Assembly: GCA_964429135.1 (NCBI GenBank)
Contig: CAYSAU010000003.1
Location: forward strand, 62,001-126,000
DNA: 64,000 nt
Direction of reading: 5' to 3'
From: CAZSDU01 sp964429135
GTDB taxonomy: Bacteria; Bacteroidota; Bacteroidia; Bacteroidales; FEN-979
The position numbers and the translations under genes are program-made. Below are positions 8,982-17,705 of this stretch, in pieces (the stretch's first letter is position 1; the number at the start of each line of letters is the position of its first letter). The notes below the pieces were generated by a model that was not told the origin of the DNA, did no database searches, and saw only the letters and a program-made list of their open reading frames with translations.

Positions 8982-11900
8982 CTAATATTTTATCATTGGA
9001 ATACAGTGCATCCCGGAATTTCCGGGGGTGAATACTTTCATCAGGTAATGTCCCTTCGACAGGTTCTCAATGGGGATGATCGTCTCTAACACACCATTCA
9101 GGGAAAATTTGGCCACTGTTAATCCCAGGACATTGATCAGGAGTATCCTGTTCATGGGCAAGGTGGATTTCACCCGGATCTGATCCCGGGCGGGATTGGG
9201 GTATATACTGATCTTTTCATCATAGGGTTTTCCCAAAGAGGTAATAACATCCACTTCAATGGTATCGGAAGCAGTGGCTTCCATGCAGGTATTGCCGGTT
9301 GCCTGAATATAGTAACGATACAAGCCGTAAGGGAGCCTCAAGTCAATAAAGGCAGTATCGGTCAGAGGCTGTGAATTGGCTTTGACATAATCCCCGCCGG
9401 AGGGGTTCTGGCGGTAAACGTCATATAAGAGCGGAAGGGTGGTAAATTCCAGTTTTTGCCCCCCCAGGGTACAGTCGTCTATCCCCCAGTAATACCACAG
9501 ACCCTGTCCGCCGTTGTCGGTGGCATGCCAGGCCAGGTCAACCACATCCCCCAGGTAGGATGACATATTGATCATATAAGGCTGTTGCCATTGATTGTAA
9601 CCACCGGGTCCCGGAAAGGGAGGAAGGGCGGAGAGGTCCATCAGTACATCCCAGCTATTGCCCTGATCGGTGGAAACCTTAATAAAGTAATGGTCGTCAT
9701 GGGCTGATCCCTGATAGGCGAGGCTCCAGAAGCTGAGGTTTCCGCCCACATAGACATTTTTAGCGATAAGCCATTCGTCCTGGTGGTTATAGTCCCAGTA
9801 CAATCCTGCGGAATAGTTCCCGGAATGCACGCCAATTGGTGGGGCGATACCCGTATGAGTCCAGCTTGCCCCGGCATTATGCGTGATCTGAGACCAACCA
9901 GGAGGCGGGAATTCTTCTCCTTCAAACCCTTCCTGAAGAATATTTCCTCCTCCGCTGCATTGGGGAGGGCTCCAGGAGAGATGAATATCATAACCCCAGG
10001 CTTCGCCGTAAGGATCAGTGGGTGGCAAACAAACAGCATACACGGCAATATTATCTACCAACCATGTACTGATGTTGTCAGAATTATCTCCGCTGGCAAT
10101 GAATCGCAAACGGAAACCTCTTCCTTTTACCACACTGATATCGATATGCTGGGTCATCCACTCGATGTTGCCCGAATTGCTGAACTGGGCTTTCTGATGC
10201 CAGGTGTTGTTGTAAAAAACCTCTGCGGTCAGCTTTTCATTTCCGCTGGCTGATTTATCCATGAGTTTCAGGTCAAAATCCATCCATATTTTTGCACAGT
10301 TATTCGGTGTTGCATCCAGGACAGGGCTTTCGAGGGCAAATGAATAAGCAGAATGTTCCGGCAGTCCGCTAAAAATAGCTGATGGAGGTGGATTCCCAAC
10401 ATCCTGACTGATCGCCCAATTTCCCTGCTGACCGTTAAAACGCCATTCATTATAGGTAAAAGATCCCTGATTCCAGGGTTCATTAAACGGCAGTAACCTA
10501 CCGTAATGAATCATAACCGATACCGGACCCGCGGGCATCGATTGATCTTCATGACCAGGATGCCCATAAGCGGTAAGGTCATATAAAGCAGTAACTGTAT
10601 AGGAATAGTTGCCGGGTTCCAGGTTGACATCATAGAAGGAAAGGTTATCGTTCCCCGGAAGATAAACAAGAAAACTGCCGTTTCTGTATATGTCGTATCC
10701 TTTGACTCCTTCGGGCATCACCGGCCCTGAATCCGAGGGCATGGTGGGTTCGTGCCAGCTCAGGTAAACGGTGTTTTCAAGGATTTCAGCATTCAGTTCG
10801 GTGGGAGGCCAAAGAAAATGTGAAGTTAAAGCATCGCAGACCTGATCGGAATACCCGCTTGTATAGATAGCCCTGACGCATGCCTGATAAGTAGAATCGT
10901 AACTGACCAGGGATCCGTCTATGGTATAATGGTTATCGTTGACCAGGGCCAGCACAGTGTTATCGAGATAAAAATTATAGCCAAAGATACAGGGAGCCAA
11001 AAGATGGGCTGATTCCGAGGCAGTGATTAGGATATTATCAACATACCAGCCGTTAATCTGGTAAGAATCTTGCCCGAATGCCCGGAAACGGATGTTGAAA
11101 TGAGCGTTTGCATAGGTAGAAATATCGATGACATCGGTGGTCCAGGGGATACTGCCGCCTGCATTGGTCCATACTTTCAGGGTATGCCAGGAAATTCCGT
11201 CGTAAATCTCTATGGCCATCTGATTTAATGCAGCCGTAGAATAATTATCCAGGTTGATATCGTATTGCAGGGTCATAATGGGGCTGTTCTGACCTTCTAT
11301 TATCCGGCTGGTCAGCGATTGTTCATAGTCGGGAACAGGGGGGGACCAGCTGAAAAACGCCGAGGGTGCGGGATGACCTGCCGTCATGGAAATCCTCCAG
11401 TTGATCCCTCCTTCCCGTACCCAGCCCCCGCTTAGGAAATCGCCGCTGTTAAAGTTTTCCTGCAGCAGGGGTATGGTATAAAACGGTTCATCCCAGACCG
11501 CGTGAAGGCTGACACTATCCACGACCAGGTGAGTGGGCGGGGATTTGATCTGAAGCAGAATGATATCGAGGGATAAAGGTGTATTAACAGAGCAAAACCC
11601 TGAATAGGTAAGATAACCAAACTTCATCGCTTTGACCTCATAAGACCCTTTCCACACACCGGGGAAAACGACCTGACCACTGTGATTACATACTCCCTGG
11701 TAAACGGTATCCTGATAAACCTGGTTTCTCAGGGTGACGAGAGTTCCTTCAGGGTCGGCGGTTGCGCAGCTCAGGCTAAGATTGATGTTAACCGGAGCTG
11801 TCCAGCATTTACCCAGGACATTTGAAAAAGTCGGTTCTGACCATCGGTTGCCTGTATACCCTGCTTTTACGCACCATCGGTGAGGTCCGCAGGGCAAGGC

Positions 11901-12953
11901 AGGCCAGGAAGGGTCAACAGTCTCGGTGATGTTAACGCTTCCCAAGAAAACCCAAGCCATGGGGTTTAGTTCTTCACCCTGATGCAACCTCCATAATTGA
12001 TAGCCTATCATGTTTTGTTCACCGGAAGTGAGTTCCAAAGGTCCTCCCGGACCAGATACCAGGGCACGGATCATGAAATTCCCTGCCGCCGGTACCCAGG
12101 AATTATTTCCTGTAGTTGCTTTGAAATAACTGCGGTACTGAGGGAAGGTTATATCTATGGCCAGTCCGGCTGCATTGGGAGCATTTCCGCCCTGTATCAT
12201 GGCAATAAAGAAGTTGCCTCCCGCGAGGCTTACCGGGGTCGGAAAGGTAAAATCAATCCATCCCAAAGCAGCGGGGATCACATCAAAGGGACCCGCGATC
12301 ACATTTCCGGGTGTACCTCCCATTCCGTTTCCATCCAGAATGATCACCTGGAAAGGGACCAGGGGATTACTTCCCGCTGGGTAGTTGGAAGCGTTTCCAA
12401 TATTAATTTTACATCCTTTAACCAGAGCAGGATATCCCACTGGAGTAAATTTCACGGCATTCATATTTCCGGCCTGGGACCATACGGTAAAATTATCCTG
12501 CAGTCCATCCTCATAGATCAGTTCGTATATTCCTTCGGGTTGGCCCCAGGAGAGATAGACTCTCTGGTTGGCTGTATCCATCACTGCTGATAATAGCGGT
12601 GAAGGGTTGGGGGTTTCCCATAAAGTAATATTGAGGGTAATAATGTTCCCGGATTGAAAGGTTATAGGATCGGAAGTGAAAGGGTCAAAGCCGGCTTTTG
12701 ATACGTTCACCGCAAAAACACCTAAGGGTTGAACGCTAAGACTGTAAACTCCGGCGGTTACCGAATAAGTGGAAATGCCGTTGACCGTTATTCTGGCACC
12801 GATCACCGGATGACCGGTGGTGGCATTGGTCACGGTACCCACCAAAGTGGCGGAGGACAGAAATCCGGTTTGCGAAAAAAGAGGAAAACCTGTTAAAAAT
12901 AAAATCCCCAAAAAAAGGGTCTGAAAATAATATTTTACGTGAGATGCATTCAT
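8982..12953 (-). CDS. Giant T9SS-secreted multidomain surface protein (1323 aa)
   Basis: The start is placed at the ATG at 12953 (MNASHVKYYFQTLFLG...). The in-frame ATG 21 bp upstream lies above a -7 box (12964-12971) and would be ahead of the transcript. Signal peptide to about residue 28. One CarboxypepD_reg module is followed by the block paralogous to the two upstream giant proteins, a regulatory-like module, two choice-of-anchor-J jellyrolls and fibronectin-III-like linkers. A further jellyroll carries the pattern GFEGEEFPPPGW...YWGIDD. The C-terminus is a T9SS sorting domain beginning SIYPNPARDQIRVKS. Overall order matches the 1815-residue protein with one N-terminal module fewer. Probable surface adhesin; no catalytic residues recognised. 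Confidence 0.88.
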   Translation of the reverse strand: MNASHVKYYFQTLFLGILFLTGFPLFSQTGFLSSATLVGTVTNATTGHPVIGARITVNGISTYSVTAGVYSLSVQPLGVFAVNVSKAGFDPFTSDPITFQSGNIITLNITLWETPNPSPLLSAVMDTANQRVYLSWGQPEGIYELIYEDGLQDNFTVWSQAGNMNAVKFTPVGYPALVKGCKINIGNASNYPAGSNPLVPFQVIILDGNGMGGTPGNVIAGPFDVIPAALGWIDFTFPTPVSLAGGNFFIAMIQGGNAPNAAGLAIDITFPQYRSYFKATTGNNSWVPAAGNFMIRALVSGPGGPLELTSGEQNMIGYQLWRLHQGEELNPMAWVFLGSVNITETVDPSWPALPCGPHRWCVKAGYTGNRWSEPTFSNVLGKCWTAPVNINLSLSCATADPEGTLVTLRNQVYQDTVYQGVCNHSGQVVFPGVWKGSYEVKAMKFGYLTYSGFCSVNTPLSLDIILLQIKSPPTHLVVDSVSLHAVWDEPFYTIPLLQENFNSGDFLSGGWVREGGINWRISMTAGHPAPSAFFSWSPPVPDYEQSLTSRIIEGQNSPIMTLQYDINLDNYSTAALNQMAIEIYDGISWHTLKVWTNAGGSIPWTTDVIDISTYANAHFNIRFRAFGQDSYQINGWYVDNILITASESAHLLAPCIFGYNFYLDNTVLALVNDNHYTIDGSLVSYDSTYQACVRAIYTSGYSDQVCDALTSHFLWPPTELNAEILENTVYLSWHEPTMPSDSGPVMPEGVKGYDIYRNGSFLVYLPGNDNLSFYDVNLEPGNYSYTVTALYDLTAYGHPGHEDQSMPAGPVSVMIHYGRLLPFNEPWNQGSFTYNEWRFNGQQGNWAISQDVGNPPPSAIFSGLPEHSAYSFALESPVLDATPNNCAKIWMDFDLKLMDKSASGNEKLTAEVFYNNTWHQKAQFSNSGNIEWMTQHIDISVVKGRGFRLRFIASGDNSDNISTWLVDNIAVYAVCLPPTDPYGEAWGYDIHLSWSPPQCSGGGNILQEGFEGEEFPPPGWSQITHNAGASWTHTGIAPPIGVHSGNYSAGLYWDYNHQDEWLIAKNVYVGGNLSFWSLAYQGSAHDDHYFIKVSTDQGNSWDVLMDLSALPPFPGPGGYNQWQQPYMINMSSYLGDVVDLAWHATDNGGQGLWYYWGIDDCTLGGQKLEFTTLPLLYDVYRQNPSGGDYVKANSQPLTDTAFIDLRLPYGLYRYYIQATGNTCMEATASDTIEVDVITSLGKPYDEKISIYPNPARDQIRVKSTLPMNRILLINVLGLTVAKFSLNGVLETIIPIENLSKGHYLMKVFTPGNSGMHCIPMIKY

Positions 12954-12963
12954 ACGCTCCCTA

Positions 12964-12971
12964 CAAAAATA
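12964..12971 (-). promoter_or_regulatory. Promoter -7 box (TATTTTTG), minus strand
   Basis: Fits TAnnTTTG and lies about 10 bp upstream of the ATG at 12953 of the third giant surface-protein gene. It supports that start over the upstream ATG. Confidence 0.6.
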
Positions 12972-13054
12972 CAAAAAGCAGGGTTGAAAAAGACTTTTTC
13001 ATGCTTTCAAGGTTCATTTTTTTTCGGAAAAACTTGCCGGAATAAAAATTTTTA

Positions 13055-13062
13055 TAACTTTG
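13055..13062 (+). promoter_or_regulatory. Promoter -7 box (TAACTTTG) of rplU
   Basis: Perfect TAnnTTTG with TTG at 13034-13036, an 18-bp gap. A start about 5 nt downstream gives a leader of roughly 30 nt to the L21 ATG at 13097. Confidence 0.8.
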
Positions 13063-13096
13063 CACTCCCAAAATTATGAACATCAACCCATCAAAA

Positions 13097-13465
13097 ATGT
13101 ACGCAATCGTTGAAATCGCAGGGCAGCAATTCAAAGTTGAGAAGAATGATGAAATCTTCGTCCACCGTCTCGAAGGTGAAGCCGGGACGAAGGTAGCATT
13201 CACCGATGTCTTGTTACTGGATCATGACGGAAAAATATCTGTCGGAAAGCCCCATGTCGAAGGCAGCCGGATTACCGGAAAAATTCTTGAGCATGTCAGG
13301 GGGGATAAAGTGGTTATTTTCAAGAAAAAGCGTCGTAAGGGTTATGAGAAAGAAAGCGGTCACCGCCAGGATTTCAGTAAGATTTTAATTGAAAATATCA
13401 GTATCAAAGGCGCATCCAAAACCAAAAAAGTAAAGGAAACGGACGAGGAACCTGCACAATTATAA
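13097..13465 (+). CDS. rplU: 50S ribosomal protein L21
   Basis: Component of the large ribosomal subunit that binds 23S rRNA. The sequence MYAIVEIAGQQFKVEKND is the canonical L21 N-terminus, so the start is set at 13097 although an in-frame ATG exists 21 bp upstream. The RNA-binding signature GDKVVIFKKKRRKGYEKESGH... around residue 75 is present. The C-terminal tail is a charged extension, as in other Bacteroidota. It is followed by rpmA 54 bp downstream, the usual L21-L27 pair. Confidence 0.97.
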   Translation: MYAIVEIAGQQFKVEKNDEIFVHRLEGEAGTKVAFTDVLLLDHDGKISVGKPHVEGSRITGKILEHVRGDKVVIFKKKRRKGYEKESGHRQDFSKILIENISIKGASKTKKVKETDEEPAQL

Positions 13466-13474
13466 TGCTGCATT

Positions 13475-13513
13475 CATAATTCGTATTTCTTAATTCGTAA
13501 TTCGTAATTATTA
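13475..13513. repeat. AT-rich AATTCGTA tandem repeat
   Basis: The rplU-rpmA spacer contains AATTCGTATTTCTTAATTCG followed by further AATTCGTA units. The same unit recurs at 40102-40129 inside the hsdM-hsdS coding sequence. Confidence 0.7.
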
Positions 13514-13519
13514 TTAGGT

Positions 13520-13789
13520 ATGGCACATAAAAAAGGGGCGGGCAGTTCAAGTAACGGCCGCGAATCACACAGCAAACGTTTAGGCGTTAAGATATACGGA
13601 GGCCAGGCCGCCAAAGCCGGCAACATCATTATCCGTCAGCGTGGAACCGTGCACAATCCCGGGCTGAATGTCGGCATCGGAAAAGATCATACCCTGTTCG
13701 CGCTTGTGGATGGCATCGTTGAATTTAAAAAGAAACGCCAGGAACGTTCCTATGTTTCTGTACTTCCTTTTGAAGAACAAGCCAATTAA
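13520..13789 (+). CDS. rpmA: 50S ribosomal protein L27
   Basis: Large-subunit protein near the peptidyl transferase centre. At 89 residues it has the usual length. The N-terminus MAHKKGAGSSSNGRESHSKR and the motif GGQAAKAGNIIIRQRGT are diagnostic. There is no cleavable N-terminal extension of the Firmicutes type. It lies directly downstream of rplU and is probably cotranscribed with it. Confidence 0.98.
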   Translation: MAHKKGAGSSSNGRESHSKRLGVKIYGGQAAKAGNIIIRQRGTVHNPGLNVGIGKDHTLFALVDGIVEFKKKRQERSYVSVLPFEEQAN

Positions 13790-14240
13790 TAACCACTCGC
13801 GCATAATCTTTCTTCTCCCCCAAAACGCTAATAATTATTAACCTGGCGTTGAAATCTTTCCTTTTACACTGACACCATTAATGAGGATTAATTTTTTTTT
13901 CTGATCGTTGTAACAGAGAGATTATCTGGGCAATATGCCCTGGCGACAGTCAAGAAAACTTCCCGCTGTGCATGGATCTCTTTTTATTTAAATCCTCCAT
14001 AATACAAAATAGATATCCCGATTCCAGCTACCCCGGACCAAGTTCTTAAGGTAATACAAAAGGCTGATTATTTTCACCTTGGCAACTTTGAGGTTAAAGG
14101 CGTGAGAAGTAAAAAGGGGGTACGTTTTTTTTTACCTTTGCTGAAAATAAAATGACCCCTTTTCAACCTCTTGCCCGTAAGGCAGACAGGCTTCCCTTTG
14201 GGGAGTGGGGTGATTGCCACAACAAACAAACATCCATAAA
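13790..14240. other. Non-coding spacer between rpmA and serS (451 bp)
   Basis: No credible reading frame on either strand. It contains a small hairpin, GGGCA-ATA-TGCCC (13928-13940), and an AACGC...GCGTT pair around an AT palindrome (about 13826-13855). A good -7 box, TACCTTTG, lies at 14133-14140 and may drive serS with a leader of about 95 nt. No tRNA or known riboswitch was recognised. Confidence 0.6.
14133..14140 (+). promoter_or_regulatory. Probable serS promoter -7 box (TACCTTTG)
   Basis: Matches TAnnTTTG. No clear -33 TTTG was seen. It would give serS a leader of roughly 95 nt. Confidence 0.5.
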
Positions 14241-15512
14241 ATGCTGCAATTAAACTATATCAGGGAACATGAAACAGAAGTCACAGATCGGCTTTCCATC
14301 AAGAATTTTGATGCCCGTGAAATGATCCGTGAAATTATCTTGCTGGATAATACCCGTAAAGAGACACAAAAAATGCTGGATGAGGTCCATTCCCGTGAAA
14401 ACATCATAGCAAAGGAAATCGGGATACTGTTTAAATCAGGGAAGCAAGAAGAGGCGAACGTATTGAAAGGACAGACGCTACAATTAAAAAATACGGCCAA
14501 AGAACTTGACCTGAAACTTGAAACCACCTGTAAATCTCTGGATGAGCTGCTGGTAAAAATTCCAAATCTCCCTCACCCGGATGTCCCTCCGGGAAAATCT
14601 GCTGAGGATAACATTACTGTTTTTCAAGAAGATAAAATCCCGTTTGATGCCACAGGTTTGCTGCCCCATTGGGATCTGTGCTCAAAATACGACCTGATTG
14701 ATTTTACGACAGGGACAAAAATCGCAGGGGCAGGATTTCCCTTATATAAAGGTAAGGGAGCCCGGTTGCAACGCGCCCTGGTTAATTTTTTTCTTGAAGA
14801 AGCAATTCAGGCAGGTTATGAAGAAGTGCAACCACCCTATGTGGTAAATCCAGCTTCAGCCTTTGCCACCGGACAGCTACCCGATAAAGATGCCCAGATG
14901 TATCATGTCGCACTTGACGATCTCTACCTGATCCCCACTGCAGAAGTTCCAGTGACTAATATTTACCGGGATACGATTCTAAAAATCAAGGATATGCCAC
15001 TGAAAAATGTAGCCTATTCCGCCTGCTTCCGCCGTGAAGCTGGATCCTACGGTAAAGACGTGAGGGGTTTGAATCGCTTACACCAGTTCGACAAAGTCGA
15101 AATCGTTCAGATCGTCCATCCTTTACATTCCTATGAAGTGTTGGAAGAAATGCGGGAATACGTGGCCGGTTTACTGCGTAAACTGAAACTGCCTTTCCGT
15201 ATTTTAAAACTCTGCGGAGGGGATATGAGCTTTACTTCCGCTATGACTTATGATATGGAAGTTTGGTCATCAGGACAGGGGCGCTGGCTTGAGGTCAGCT
15301 CTGTTTCAAATTTTGAAAGCTTCCAGTCCAATAGGATGAAACTCCGGTTCAAGGATGATGACGGTAAAATGCAGATGGCCCATACCCTGAACGGGAGCGC
15401 CCTGGCCCTACCCCGCGTTGTGGCCGCCCTGATGGAAAACAACCAGACCCCTCAGGGAATAATCATTCCGGAAGTATTGGTCCCCTTTACAGGATTTGGC
15501 ATGATTAATTAG
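14241..15512 (+). CDS. serS: Serine--tRNA ligase
   Basis: Charges tRNA-Ser with serine in the cytoplasm. The ATG at 14241 gives MLQLNYIREHETEVTDRL, which fits the family N-terminus, so a TTG nine codons upstream is rejected. The N-terminal coiled-coil tRNA-binding arm covers about residues 30-105. The class II core has motif 2 around FRREAGSYGKDVRGL, followed by HQFDKVE, and motif 3 at NGSALALPRVVAALMENNQT. The length of 423 residues is normal. A stretch of ATTAAGAATGAGGAATGAGG repeat follows the stop. Confidence 0.97.
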   Translation: MLQLNYIREHETEVTDRLSIKNFDAREMIREIILLDNTRKETQKMLDEVHSRENIIAKEIGILFKSGKQEEANVLKGQTLQLKNTAKELDLKLETTCKSLDELLVKIPNLPHPDVPPGKSAEDNITVFQEDKIPFDATGLLPHWDLCSKYDLIDFTTGTKIAGAGFPLYKGKGARLQRALVNFFLEEAIQAGYEEVQPPYVVNPASAFATGQLPDKDAQMYHVALDDLYLIPTAEVPVTNIYRDTILKIKDMPLKNVAYSACFRREAGSYGKDVRGLNRLHQFDKVEIVQIVHPLHSYEVLEEMREYVAGLLRKLKLPFRILKLCGGDMSFTSAMTYDMEVWSSGQGRWLEVSSVSNFESFQSNRMKLRFKDDDGKMQMAHTLNGSALALPRVVAALMENNQTPQGIIIPEVLVPFTGFGMIN

Positions 15513-15540
15513 GAATTAAGAATGAGGAATGAGGAATTAA
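15512..15540. repeat. GGAATGA-type short tandem repeat after serS
   Basis: Consists of AATTAAGAATGAGGAATGAG followed by GAATTAA, starting at the serS stop. The related motif GGAATGAGGAATGA occurs at 36948-37000 inside a coding sequence. Confidence 0.65.
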
Positions 15541-15597
15541 TTTGTGATTTAGGTTAAAAGTTTTTTAATATTAATTTTTATCGTGCTTTATAATTTT

Positions 15598-15605
15598 TAA
15601 TTTTG
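15598..15605 (+). promoter_or_regulatory. Promoter -7 box (TAATTTTG)
   Basis: Fits TAnnTTTG and lies 24 bp before the ATG at 15630. The surroundings are very AT-rich and no -33 element is obvious. Confidence 0.5.
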
Positions 15606-15629
15606 TTTTTCATCTAACCTTTTTATTCT

Positions 15630-16223
15630 ATGAAAAAATACTTTTTGTTTTTCGTGTTCCTGCTATCAGCAAGTATTGTTTTTGCAGGACTTGACCTGGG
15701 TGTAAAAGTTGGTTATAATGCCGCCAAACTATCTACCAGCATGGATTCCATTAAAACCAGCTTTAAATCCGGTTTTCAGTTTGGCGCCTTTGTGCGTATC
15801 GGGAAACGCTTATATGTTCAGCCCGAAGCTTATTACACTACGCAGGGAGGTGTTTTCACCAGCAATGTATCGAACTGGAAGCAAAATGTTAAATTAGGTT
15901 CCGTGGATATCCCCGTCCTTCTGGGGTTTAAGATTATCAACAACGATAACCTGAACCTCCGTATCCTTGCCGGACCGGCTGCTTCCATCATCGTAAACAA
16001 AACGATCGAGAACACTGGAAACATAACCGATCCCATTACCAAGGCCGACATCAATACGGTGAACTGGAACATCCAGGCAGGAGCCGGGGTGGACATCTGG
16101 AAGTTCACTTTCGATATCCGTTACCAGATAGGATTGAATCAACTGATCAAAGACATTGGAAATAAAACATTTAACTCCCACAACAATGTCTGGGTGGTCA
16201 GTCTCGGGTTTAAAATATTTTAA
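15630..16223 (+). CDS. Outer-membrane beta-barrel protein (197 aa)
   Basis: Signal peptide MKKYFLFFVFLLSASIVFAG, cleaved near residue 20. The mature part has alternating amphipathic strands with barrel-like turns (LGVKVGYNAAKL, RLYVQPEAYYTTQGG, VDIPVLLGFKI, DIRYQIGLNQL) and ends in an aromatic residue (VVSLGFKIF), typical of porin-family eight-strand barrels (OMP_b-brl, PorT-like group). The exact role is unknown. A lipoprotein gene follows 18 bp downstream in the same orientation. Confidence 0.85.
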   Translation: MKKYFLFFVFLLSASIVFAGLDLGVKVGYNAAKLSTSMDSIKTSFKSGFQFGAFVRIGKRLYVQPEAYYTTQGGVFTSNVSNWKQNVKLGSVDIPVLLGFKIINNDNLNLRILAGPAASIIVNKTIENTGNITDPITKADINTVNWNIQAGAGVDIWKFTFDIRYQIGLNQLIKDIGNKTFNSHNNVWVVSLGFKIF

Positions 16224-16241
16224 TTCTTTATTTTACCTGGT

Positions 16242-16640
16242 ATGGAAAAAAGATATTCTTTCCTTATCCTGGTTATTTTTTCCCTGGCCTGTGTAATTGT
16301 TGCCTGCAATAAACTGGAAACGAATGATGATCCCCTTCCTGTATGGGAAGATACAGGCCCTGACTCGGTGACTTTTTCCGTCACGGTTCAGACCCTCGAA
16401 GGCATTCTGATTCCCGGACAATATGTCAATCTGGCCTTTTCGCAAGACAGTATGGCTCAGGGTATCATGGTGAGAAGGGTCGCCACCAACGGGATAGGAC
16501 GGGCTAATTTTCCCAGATTATATCCCCGTAAATACTATTACAATTGTTACGCCACCTACCTGACCAATATTTATTACGGATACGCTCTGATAAAATTGAA
16601 TCCCATGGATATACGGGATACTATTCTCACGGTACATTGA
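16242..16640 (+). CDS. Lipoprotein, carboxypeptidase-regulatory-like (132 aa)
   Basis: The lipoprotein signal ends at VIVAC, with Cys at about residue 22. The mature domain (VTFSVTVQTLEGILIPGQYVN...TNGIGRANFPRLYPRKYYY) has the pattern of an Ig-like carboxypeptidase-regulatory or CNA-B type module of about 90 residues. Probably an envelope-anchored binding domain. It is part of a run with the preceding barrel protein. Function unknown. Confidence 0.78.
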   Translation: MEKRYSFLILVIFSLACVIVACNKLETNDDPLPVWEDTGPDSVTFSVTVQTLEGILIPGQYVNLAFSQDSMAQGIMVRRVATNGIGRANFPRLYPRKYYYNCYATYLTNIYYGYALIKLNPMDIRDTILTVH

Positions 16641-16646
16641 AATGTT

Positions 16647-17693
16647 TTGATCGTTAACGGAAAAAATTACAGGACAGTCTGGTCAGAGGGAAACAGTGTT
16701 TTCTACATTGAGCAGAACCTGCTTCCTTTTCAGTTCATGATTCGCAAGGCAGACGATTACAGGGAATGTTGTCATGCCATTAGCAACATGGGAATCCGGG
16801 GCGCAGGGGCCATCGGAGCCATGGCCGGCTTTGCCATGGCGCTGGCTTTCAGGGAAGCGCCCAAAAAGGGATTCACCGGTTTTGTCAACCAGGCCAGGCG
16901 CGATATTGAAGCCACCCGGCCAACCGCCAGGAACCTGTTTTACGCGGTAGAAAGAGTTTATGACAAAGGACTGGTTTCCATTCAGGAAGCCGATGCAGAG
17001 GCTCAGCGGCTGGCCGATCAGGATGCAGAGAGCTCACGCCGCATCGGAGAACACGGACTAACCCTACTCCGCGATGGATATCGTATCGAAACCCATTGCA
17101 ATGCCGGCTGGCTGGCTTTCGTGGATTACGGTACTGCACTCTCCCCTATTTATCTGGCACATCTTTCGGGCATGAAGATATTTGTCTATGCCGATGAAAC
17201 CCGTCCCCGTGGCCAAGGTGGGCGGTTGACGGCCTGGGAGCTGCAGCAGGCAGGCGTACCGCATGTAATCATCCCCGACAACGCCGGGGCAGCCCTGATG
17301 GCTCAGGGAAAAATTGACCTGATGATCACCGGGGCCGACCGCATTGCTGCCAACGGAGATACGGCCAATAAAATAGGTACGTTTGAGAAAGCCATTGTCG
17401 CTAAAACCCTGGGAATTCCGTTCTATATTGCAGCACCTACTTCGACTTTCGATTTGCAATGCAAATCCGGAAAGGATATCGTGATCGAAAACCGGAGTCC
17501 GGATGAAGTATTGTACCAGGAGGGTGTAAACGAAAGGGGTGAATGGGTGAAAATCAGGGTTTGTTCTCCCGGCTCTCAAGCATTAAATCCGGCTTTCGAT
17601 GTTACACCGGCCAAATTTATCAAGGGAATAATCACTGAAAAAGGGATCATTAAACCTGATCCTGAATCCATAAGAAAACTTTTTAAAGGGTAA
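16647..17693 (+). CDS. mtnA: S-methyl-5-thioribose-1-phosphate isomerase
   Basis: Converts methylthioribose-1-phosphate to methylthioribulose-1-phosphate in methionine salvage. At 348 residues it has the family length. The opening VNGKNYRTVWSEG matches the family N-terminus, and a stop lies three codons upstream, so the start is a TTG at 16647. The catalytic Cys lies in THCNAGWLA (about residue 152) and the catalytic Asp in GADRIAANGDTANKIGT (about residue 230). The usual RGAPAIG loop reads RGAGAIG here. No other salvage genes are nearby, so a related eIF2B-like sugar-phosphate isomerase remains possible but less likely. Confidence 0.9.
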   Translation: MIVNGKNYRTVWSEGNSVFYIEQNLLPFQFMIRKADDYRECCHAISNMGIRGAGAIGAMAGFAMALAFREAPKKGFTGFVNQARRDIEATRPTARNLFYAVERVYDKGLVSIQEADAEAQRLADQDAESSRRIGEHGLTLLRDGYRIETHCNAGWLAFVDYGTALSPIYLAHLSGMKIFVYADETRPRGQGGRLTAWELQQAGVPHVIIPDNAGAALMAQGKIDLMITGADRIAANGDTANKIGTFEKAIVAKTLGIPFYIAAPTSTFDLQCKSGKDIVIENRSPDEVLYQEGVNERGEWVKIRVCSPGSQALNPAFDVTPAKFIKGIITEKGIIKPDPESIRKLFKG

Positions 17694-17705
17694 ATCAGGA
17701 TGATA

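Noticed and set aside
9783..10253. Plus-strand frame of 156 codons inside the third giant gene
   Set aside because: No protein-like pattern or start signals; the minus-strand frame has a signal peptide, domains and a T9SS end.
11997..12590. Plus-strand frame of 197 codons
   Set aside because: Antisense to the conserved beta-rich block of the third giant gene, with no recognisable protein features.
13928..13940. Hairpin GGGCA-ATA-TGCCC as a terminator or riboswitch
   Set aside because: Stem is short and lacks a T run; no known riboswitch pattern around it.
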